Shown: positions 26,511 through 32,307 of the stretch, piece after piece | Numbering within the stretch: the first letter of the stretch is position 1 | Layout of the letters: every line of letters begins with the position of its first letter | Assembly: GCA_046331625.1 (NCBI GenBank) | Contig: JAXLQL010000002.1 | Coordinates: 124,001 to 188,000 of the forward strand | Source: JAXLQL01 sp046331625 | Lineage (GTDB): Bacteria > Acidobacteriota > Terriglobia > Bryobacterales > Bryobacteraceae | DNA length: 64,000 bases | Reading direction: 5' to 3' | Position numbers and translations under genes: made by a program | The notes under the pieces: generated by a model | Databases searched by the model: none | What the model was told of the DNA's origin: nothing | What the model saw: the letters and a program-made list of their open reading frames with translations, nothing else

Positions 26511-26948
26511 ATGAAATATTTCTCGTATCCCGCAGTTTTCCTTTCCGAAGCCGATGGGAGCGGCTACCACGTCCGATTTCCAGATTTGCCGGAAGCGTTG
26601 ACCGGCGGCAGCAACATGGCTGACGCTCGCGAGGAGGCTTCCGATTGCCTCGCCGAAGCGCTCGCCGGCCGTATCGCGCGCGGCGACATGATTCCCGCGC
26701 CTTCGCGCACCAAGCGGGGACAGCATGCGGTTCCCATCCCGCTGTATTTGGCGCCGAAGTTGGCGCTCTACCTATGCATGCGCGACCGCGGGATCCGCAA
26801 CACGGAACTCGCGCGCCGGCTCGGCGTGAGCGAGACCGTCGTGCGCCGTATGCTCAATCCCAAGCACGATACCAAGCCGGCCAAGATTCAGGCTGCACTC
26901 GCCGAACTCGGATGGCGGATCGTCGTGACGTTCGAGAAGGCTGCCTGA
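26511..26948 (+). CDS. HicB-family antitoxin-like protein (orphan)
   Basis: A 145-residue protein. The N-terminal half is a HicB-type partial RNase H fold (MKYFSYPAVFLSEADGSGYH, FPDLPEALTGGSNMADARE, DCLAEALAGRI) and the C-terminal half carries a helix-turn-helix (ELARRLGVSETVVRRMLNPK). HicB proteins neutralise HicA mRNA interferases and repress their own operon. No HicA-like frame is visible within several hundred bases on either side, so this is an orphan. AAGGAG lies about 12 nt before the ATG, which is a long spacing. Confidence 0.82.
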   Translation: MKYFSYPAVFLSEADGSGYHVRFPDLPEALTGGSNMADAREEASDCLAEALAGRIARGDMIPAPSRTKRGQHAVPIPLYLAPKLALYLCMRDRGIRNTELARRLGVSETVVRRMLNPKHDTKPAKIQAALAELGWRIVVTFEKAA

Positions 26949-26951
26949 CCT

Positions 26952-27926
26952 CTACCGCTGCGCCGTCACCGCGGGCTTCTTCACGCGAATGATCAACGGC
27001 GCACTCCGCGTCACCAACCGCTCGCCGAACGCGGGACAGTTGAGGCACTCGTCGCCGCGCGACTCGAACCACATCGCCGTTTCGAAATAGTCGAGATCAT
27101 TCAGCGCGTCGCTGTCGCCCTGCCAGTAGTCCTTGTAGTCCGGCGCGAGGAGACGGTAGTGATACTTTGACGGGCCCGACTCGCTCAGCCGCTTCGCCGA
27201 CCGCATCAGCCGCGTCACGGGACTCGAGAATCCATCGCCAATCTGAATCAGCGGCAGAGCGGCTTTGTAGAGCTTGCCCTTCCAACCGAAGTCCGAGTAT
27301 GGCCGCACTTGATAGCCGCCCGCCAGCCACTCGCCGCACTCGAAGGCCGGAAACAGCAGTAGCAGGCCTCCGTTCTTCACCACGCGGCGCGCTTCGATGA
27401 GCGCGTGTTCGGGATTCGGGACATGCTCGAACACCCAGATGGACCACGCCGCATCGAACGTGCCTTCCGGAAACGGCATCGCCGTGGCCGAAGCCTGCAC
27501 GAACTTCTTGTGGAAGAAGCGGCGGGCGCTCGGAGCGATGTCGAGGCCGGTGTAGTCGTCCACGAAGTCCTGCAGGTAGCCGCGGCCAGCGCCGATTTCG
27601 AGCGCCTTCTTGTCTCGTAAGCCGTACTTCTCCACGAATCGCTTCACGATGCCATCGGTGTCTTGATCCTTGGCTGCCAGCCGTGCGATCCGCGCGTAGT
27701 CATTGTTCTCGTCGCCGGCAAGCGATGGGTCTTCCGCCACAGGTGCGGCGTAGACGGCTTTGTAGAACGAGTCACTTGTGTCAGTGGGCCGCCGCGGCAT
27801 TTCCGGATCGGTTTGATAAGGGAAGCGCCACACCGAGACAGCCACCAGCGCGAGTCCGAACACTCCGGCGACGCGGGAGAAAGGACGGATCAGATCCACC
27901 AGGATCGCCGAGGTAGACTTGGCCAT
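26952..27926 (-). CDS. Membrane-anchored class I SAM-dependent methyltransferase
   Basis: A 324-residue protein. An N-terminal hydrophobic segment (VAGVFGLALVAVSVW) suggests membrane anchoring. The methyltransferase core has motif I (ALEIGAGRGYLQDFV), motif II region (YTGLDIAPSARRFFH), the acceptor-side SATAMPFPEGTFDAAWSIWV and post-motif VFEHVPNPEHALIEARRV. The substrate is unknown. It is the last gene of the co-directional run that starts with HU at 31621, 77 bp downstream of the ATP-grasp gene. It converges with hicB, the stops being 3 bp apart. Confidence 0.85.
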   Translation of the reverse strand: MAKSTSAILVDLIRPFSRVAGVFGLALVAVSVWRFPYQTDPEMPRRPTDTSDSFYKAVYAAPVAEDPSLAGDENNDYARIARLAAKDQDTDGIVKRFVEKYGLRDKKALEIGAGRGYLQDFVDDYTGLDIAPSARRFFHKKFVQASATAMPFPEGTFDAAWSIWVFEHVPNPEHALIEARRVVKNGGLLLLFPAFECGEWLAGGYQVRPYSDFGWKGKLYKAALPLIQIGDGFSSPVTRLMRSAKRLSESGPSKYHYRLLAPDYKDYWQGDSDALNDLDYFETAMWFESRGDECLNCPAFGERLVTRSAPLIIRVKKPAVTAQR

Positions 27927-28003
27927 TGTTCGTTCTTTCGGCTTCTCTTCACGAGATTTGGATCGGGTGAATACCGTAGTTGGGCCAGCGTTACGGGACT
28001 AGA

Positions 28004-29245
28004 CTAGAGCAACGACGTAGCGATCTCGAAATCGAGTCGCCGGTGCGCTTCCCGCAGTGCATCCTCCACGGCTTCCGGCCGTTGACCGCGTGCGAACAGG
28101 AATCCCAAGTAACTCTGCCCTTCCGGTAGCGGCCGGAGCAATTGCCCCTCCTTGGCCGTGATGGTCACTTCCTCGATCCCAAGCACAGCTTCAGCCTTCA
28201 CCAGACCCCGCGCCGTGCGATACACGCCACCGCGCGGGATCGGAATCATCATTACGCCTGCCGCGCCATTTTCGAGACGGATGTTTGAAACATTTTCACC
28301 CAAGGCGTGGCGCACGATGAGTTCCTCGAGCGGCATCCCGCCCTGGAAGCGCAGCGCCTTGGCGCACAACCCTCCGATCGGCCGCCCTGCCACTTCGAGC
28401 ATCCACACGCCTTCTTCGTTCACGCGCATCTCCGCATGCACCGGACCATGCCTGAGCCCGAGCGCCGCAGCCGCACGCTCCGCCGCGCGATGAATTGCTT
28501 CCACGCGCGCGGCCGGCTCGCGCGATGGCGTCACGTAGATGGTTTCCTCGAAGTATGGACCCTCGAGCGGATCGGGCTTGTCGAACACCGCCAGCACGCG
28601 CAACTTGCCGCGCGTCATCAGTCCCTCCACGGCGAACTCGCGGCCTGGGATGTACCGCTCCACTTGGATGAAGCGGTCAACCTCATCGTGCAGCCGTTCG
28701 ATTTCCGGCGATTGCAGAATTGCGCGAATGCGATCGAACGCGGCTACGAACTCGCCCGGATCATTGGCGCGGATCACGCCGCGGCTCGCTGAGAGCCCCA
28801 ACGGCTTGAGTACGCATGGATACTCCGTCGAGGCTGCGGCTTCTGCGGGCGCCACATCGAGCGGCACTCGCCGGAATACCGGCACAGGCAGCCCGCCAAC
28901 GCGGAACCGCTCGCGCGCCAGGAACTTGTTCCGCGCCGCGGCCATGGATTCCGATGGATGGAACGGCAAGCCGAATCGCTCCGCAATGCGCGAAGCAAGA
29001 TAGGCCGGGCGATCTCCTACGGCCACGATGCCGTCCACGCCGAGACTCGGACCGAGCATCGCCACCGATTCCTCCGGCGCTTCGAAGCGAACCGGCAGCG
29101 CGCGATCGCCCCAAGGATCGTCGAGGACATGGCAGCGGTCGGTTGCAAGCGTGGACTCTACGCCGAGACGGCGCGCAGCCTCGGCGAACCGGCTGGTCTG
29201 ATATCCGGTGGTCGAGGCAACGATCAGGATCTTCCGCCTATACAA
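28004..29245 (-). CDS. ATP-grasp ligase/carboxylase-like protein
   Basis: About 413 residues of the ATP-grasp superfamily (carboxylate-amine/thiol ligases). It starts at a probable TTG (29245) just before RRKILIVASTTGYQTSRFA. Core motifs: FLARERFRVGGLPVPVFRRV, the nucleotide lysine and glycine-poor loop YPCVLKPLGLSASRGVIRA, VERYIPGREFAVEGLM, and the Mg-binding HAEMRVNEEGVWMLEVAGRP. The start overlaps the read-through end of the radical SAM selenoprotein gene by 8 nt, implying coupled expression. Ligase substrates are not predictable from sequence. Confidence 0.85.
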   Translation of the reverse strand: MYRRKILIVASTTGYQTSRFAEAARRLGVESTLATDRCHVLDDPWGDRALPVRFEAPEESVAMLGPSLGVDGIVAVGDRPAYLASRIAERFGLPFHPSESMAAARNKFLARERFRVGGLPVPVFRRVPLDVAPAEAAASTEYPCVLKPLGLSASRGVIRANDPGEFVAAFDRIRAILQSPEIERLHDEVDRFIQVERYIPGREFAVEGLMTRGKLRVLAVFDKPDPLEGPYFEETIYVTPSREPAARVEAIHRAAERAAAALGLRHGPVHAEMRVNEEGVWMLEVAGRPIGGLCAKALRFQGGMPLEELIVRHALGENVSNIRLENGAAGVMMIPIPRGGVYRTARGLVKAEAVLGIEEVTITAKEGQLLRPLPEGQSYLGFLFARGQRPEAVEDALREAHRRLDFEIATSLL

Positions 29246-30584
29246 GAGCCACCTGCTCCTGCGTGGGCTCGGCTCAACAGTACCAGGGCTCGGTAAGATA
29301 CGGGATCGTTGCTCGATCCGGCAAGGCGAAGTCAGGCGGCGCCCCCGCGGCGCGCTCCCAGATCTTTGCGAAAATCGTTGCACGTCCCGAGCCGCGCTTC
29401 TGTTCGCGGTCCACCAACGGCAACATGTCCGCCGCCATGCGGTCAAGCTCGGGATCAGAGTGCCGCCATCGATGCACCAAGGCTTCGCCCTCGAACGGAT
29501 CCACCATCGAGCGGATCTCGTCGAGTTCGAGCAAACGCGAGCCAGCCGGAATCAGCAAACGCAGGGCCAATTGCACCGGACTCACGTTGGCCACCAAGTC
29601 CAGATCGGCCAACGTGCGCAGCAGATCGAGATAGCCATTGCGGGTGGTCCACGGAGTGAACGGGATGAAAGTCGGCGAAAGCGCGAGCGCCGTGGCCCTG
29701 CACAGCGCGACTGCTTCCACGAAATCGGCGCGCGTGTGTCCCTTGTCGAGCTTCGCGAGCACCGCGTCGTCTACGGATTCGGCAGCGCTCGTCACCAACC
29801 GGCATCCGGTAGCCGCAAGCACCGGCAGCAAATCGCGATGCCGCAGCAGATGTTCGACCTTGATCGTCACGTCATAAGTCAGGCCGGGAAACTCGCGGTG
29901 CAGCCTCTCGACGATGCGGCGGGCATGCGCCGGCCCGTTGCAGAAATCCGGATCGCCGAACGTTACGTGTTCGGCGCCGGCTTCCACCTGCTGGCGGATG
30001 TCGGCGAGTACCACTTCGATCGGAACCACGCGGAACTTGCCTTCATACACCGGAACCACCGGACAATGCCGGCACAGGTGCTTGCACCCGCGCGATGCTT
30101 CCGTGTAGCCAGCCACTCGTTCGTTCCCGTTTTCGGCGAACGCGGCGTAACGCGCGAGCGGTGGAAGGCCGGCGCGGTAAGGGGTTGCGAACGGAATGCG
30201 CTCGAGCCGCACGCCACCCGGCGAACCGCCACTGGCCAGTTCCACCAGTGCCGCTTCGAACTCGCCCCCCACCACGGTTTGCACGCCTAGCGAGCGCAGG
30301 TGAGCTTCGTTGAGCGTCGCGTAGAGGCCGTAGCAGCAGAGACGGGCTTCGGGGTTCGCCGCGCGCGCTTTGCCGATCAAAGGCGCCGCCAAGCGGGTTG
30401 CCGTATGCATGGGCAGGTAGAACGCAATCAGCTCCGCGTTCTTCACTGCTGCCAGAGGAATCGAATCAACTGCCGCGTCGGCACACGTCACCTCATGGCC
30501 GGCCTGCCGGAGCAATGCGGCCGGCGCGGCGAGCCCGAACGGTTGCCGGCCGGACTCGTAAGTAGAGACGAGCGTGACGCGCAA
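29238..30584 (-). CDS. B12-binding radical SAM selenoprotein with CUAEP tail (in-frame UGA)
   Basis: The first 436 codons encode an N-terminal cobalamin-binding-like domain (about 1-130: MRVTLVSTYESGRQPFGLAA, CYGLYATLNEAHLRSLG) and a radical SAM core with the iron-sulfur motif CKHLCRHC (Cys-x3-Cys-x2-Cys) near residue 167, then FGDPDFCNGPAHARRI. The apparent TGA stop at 29274-29276 follows EPWYC. Read as selenocysteine, it gives C-U-A-E-P followed by TQEQVALV and a TAG at 29238-29240. This is exactly the tail that names the CUAEP/CCAEP-tail radical SAM family. The start is a TTG with GATAAT 6 nt upstream. The sequence lies in a run HU - response regulator - this gene - ATP-grasp - methyltransferase. 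Confidence 0.85.
29246..29270 (-). promoter_or_regulatory. Candidate bacterial SECIS hairpin after the in-frame UGA
   Basis: Starting 3 nt after the UGA on the minus strand, GAGCCCAC pairs with GTGGCTC (one bulged C) around a 10-nt loop GCAGGAGCAG that starts with G. A stem-loop just behind the UGA, with G in the first loop positions, fits the general bacterial SECIS model. The UGA-to-loop distance (11 nt) is shorter than the usual 16 nt or more, so the exact fold is uncertain. Confidence 0.5.
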
Positions 30585-30620
30585 ACTTCGATTATCGCGT
30601 GGCGAGCCGCGGCAAGAGGT

Positions 30621-31277
30621 TCATGCGCGAGAGGCGAGGCCCGACGAGATGGCGAGCCGTGTCAGCGCGGCCGAGCCCGATGTGTTCAGCTTCTTGGCGA
30701 TGGTCTTCCGATACGTGCGGACACTATCGGGGCTCAACTGCAGCACTTCGGCAATCTGCTTGCTAGTCTTGCCCTCGGCCACCATGCGCAACACTTGCTG
30801 TTCGCGCGGCGACAGCCGGTCAAGGGGGCTCGCCGTGTCTCCCACACTGCCCCGGCGGCCGCCCTTCACGTATCGCATCAGCCCGCTCGACACGCTGCTG
30901 CTCCAGAAGGCCCCTCCGGCCCCCACTGTGCGGATCGCGTCGAGCCATTCCGAGTAAGGCGAAGTCTTGGATACGAACCCACGAGCGCCCGCGCGGATGG
31001 CATTCACCACCGAATGTTCGTCGTCGTGCATCGAAAGAACCAGCACGTGCACCTGCGGAAACTCGCGGCGTAAGCGCGAAATCAACTCCGGTCCGTCGCA
31101 CTCGCCCAGGCGCATTTCGGTGCAAACCAAGTCCGGCGGGTTCTCACGGCATTTCTCGAGGGCCTCGGATGCGGTGCGCGCGCGGAAACAAATTTCCGCG
31201 GAATTGCTTCGCTCGACAATCGCCTCGAGCCCGTCGCAAACAATGACGTAGGGTTCGACGATGCCGATGCGCATCAT
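30621..31277 (-). CDS. NarL/FixJ-type response regulator with degenerate receiver
   Basis: A 218-residue protein: receiver domain (about 1-120), linker, and LuxR-type HTH (LSPREQQVLRMVAEGKTSKQ, then PDSVRTYRKTIAKKLN). The receiver looks non-canonical. The acidic pair after the first strand is Glu-Pro (IGIVEPYVIV) rather than Asp-Asp, and the phosphoacceptor strand reads DLVCTEMRLGECDG with Glu where Asp is expected. The conserved lysine is kept (FVSKTS). It may therefore signal without phosphorylation. Its start overlaps the HU stop as ATGA, and 36 bp separate it from the radical SAM selenoprotein gene. Confidence 0.88.
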   Translation of the reverse strand: MMRIGIVEPYVIVCDGLEAIVERSNSAEICFRARTASEALEKCRENPPDLVCTEMRLGECDGPELISRLRREFPQVHVLVLSMHDDEHSVVNAIRAGARGFVSKTSPYSEWLDAIRTVGAGGAFWSSSVSSGLMRYVKGGRRGSVGDTASPLDRLSPREQQVLRMVAEGKTSKQIAEVLQLSPDSVRTYRKTIAKKLNTSGSAALTRLAISSGLASRA

Positions 31278-31621
31278 TTTTCGGATCCATCCTCGTGTCC
31301 GTTGATGATGTCCAACAACTCCCTTGACGGTTTGAATACTGCTACCCTCTTGGCGGGAACGTCAATGCTGTTTCCGGTGAGCGGGTGACGCCCGACGCGC
31401 GGTCCGCGATTCCGAGAGGAAAAGGTTCCAAAGCGCCGGATCTCGACCCGTTCGCCTTTGCGAATCGCGTCTGTGATCGATTCGAGTATGGTTGTCAGCA
31501 CCACGTCCGCGTGAACTTGCGGGATCTCGCACACGCGTGCTATCTCCGGAACCAGGTCATTGCGCGTCAAGTTTCCCTCTTTGGCTCGCGCAACGGCCGA
31601 TCCCTGCTGGTTGGTTGTCAC
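31274..31621 (-). CDS. HU/IHF-family DNA-binding protein
   Basis: A 115-residue histone-like protein with LTRNDLVPEIARVCEI, the dimer-core ILESITDAIRKGERVEIRRF and the DNA-binding arm GPRVGRHPLTGNSIDVPAKR, where RHP replaces the common RNP. The GTG at 31621 gives a 17-residue N-terminal extension. A TTG at 31570, 4 nt after GAGGG, would give the usual length and may be the real start. Its stop overlaps the response regulator start (ATGA), an unusual pairing for an HU gene. Confidence 0.88.
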   Translation of the reverse strand: MTTNQQGSAVARAKEGNLTRNDLVPEIARVCEIPQVHADVVLTTILESITDAIRKGERVEIRRFGTFSSRNRGPRVGRHPLTGNSIDVPAKRVAVFKPSRELLDIINGHEDGSEK

Positions 31622-31642
31622 TTAGGGTCTACTGCCCTCCAC

Positions 31643-31678
31643 ATGTCGTCAGCGCAAATGCTCGAAATGCGCCGACAT
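31643..31678. promoter_or_regulatory. Interrupted palindrome between HU and ECF sigma genes
   Basis: ATGTCG-tca-GCGCA ... TGCGC-CGACAT: two 11-nt arms (one with a 3-nt bulge) around an 11-nt centre, in the 136-bp interval between the divergent HU and sigma factor genes. It could be an operator dyad or an mRNA hairpin in the leader of either gene. Confidence 0.4.
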
Positions 31679-31757
31679 TAAAGATTCTCAATTCCGTAAC
31701 GGCGCCTCTCCCTGAAGGCCCGCCCGAGCGTGGTATCCTGCCCTTCGGAAAGGGCGC

Positions 31758-32303
31758 ATGCCGCAGGAACCGCCAAAATCCGATACCCCGCGGCCAACCG
31801 GAGAGTTGCTGCAGTCGTTGTATCCGGAACTGCGGAGGCGTGCCCGGGCGGTGATGCGCAAGGAGCGCGTGGCCCACACGCTCCAACCGACGGCTCTGCT
31901 GCATGAAGCGGTGCTGCGCTTGATCGGCGACAACCGCGAGCTCTGGGACAATGACCGTGAATTCCTGATCCGCGCCGCGCAGCACATGGAGAGCGTAGTG
32001 GTGGACTACGCGCGCCGCAAACGCGCCCAGAAGCGCAACAGCGGGATCAAGCCCGAGCCGCTCAGCGACGCCCACGCCAGCCAGGATCCGGACCTCGACC
32101 GGGTCATCGGCGTGGCCGAGGCGATCGGGAGACTGCGCGCCACAGACGAGCGTGCGGCGCAAGTGGCGGTGATGCGATTTTTTCTCGACCTGTCGGAACG
32201 GGAAACGGCCGAAGTGCTGGGGTTGTCGGCCAAAACGGTGGAGCGCGATTGGCAATTTGCACGGGCATGGCTCCGGATGGCCTTAGCCGGTCAGGCAGGG
32301 TGA
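31758..32303 (+). CDS. ECF-type RNA polymerase sigma factor (TIGR02999-like)
   Basis: A 181-residue sigma factor. Region 2 covers LLQSLYPELRRRARAVMRKE and EFLIRAAQHMESVVVDYARR with the typical acidobacterial/planctomycete form; region 4 holds VAVMRFFLDLSERETAEVLGLS followed by the KTVERDWQFARAWL recognition helix. This subgroup is usually encoded next to a Ser/Thr kinase, as here: the kinase GTG starts 4 bp after the stop. No anti-sigma factor gene is adjacent. Confidence 0.92.
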   Translation: MPQEPPKSDTPRPTGELLQSLYPELRRRARAVMRKERVAHTLQPTALLHEAVLRLIGDNRELWDNDREFLIRAAQHMESVVVDYARRKRAQKRNSGIKPEPLSDAHASQDPDLDRVIGVAEAIGRLRATDERAAQVAVMRFFLDLSERETAEVLGLSAKTVERDWQFARAWLRMALAGQAG

Positions 32304-32307
32304 CGCG

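Noticed and set aside
28004..29446. 480-codon version of the ATP-grasp gene starting at 29446
   Set aside because: The first 67 codons lie inside the radical SAM gene and are not protein-like; the TTG at 29245 directly before RRKILIVAS fits the domain start and the read-through overlap.
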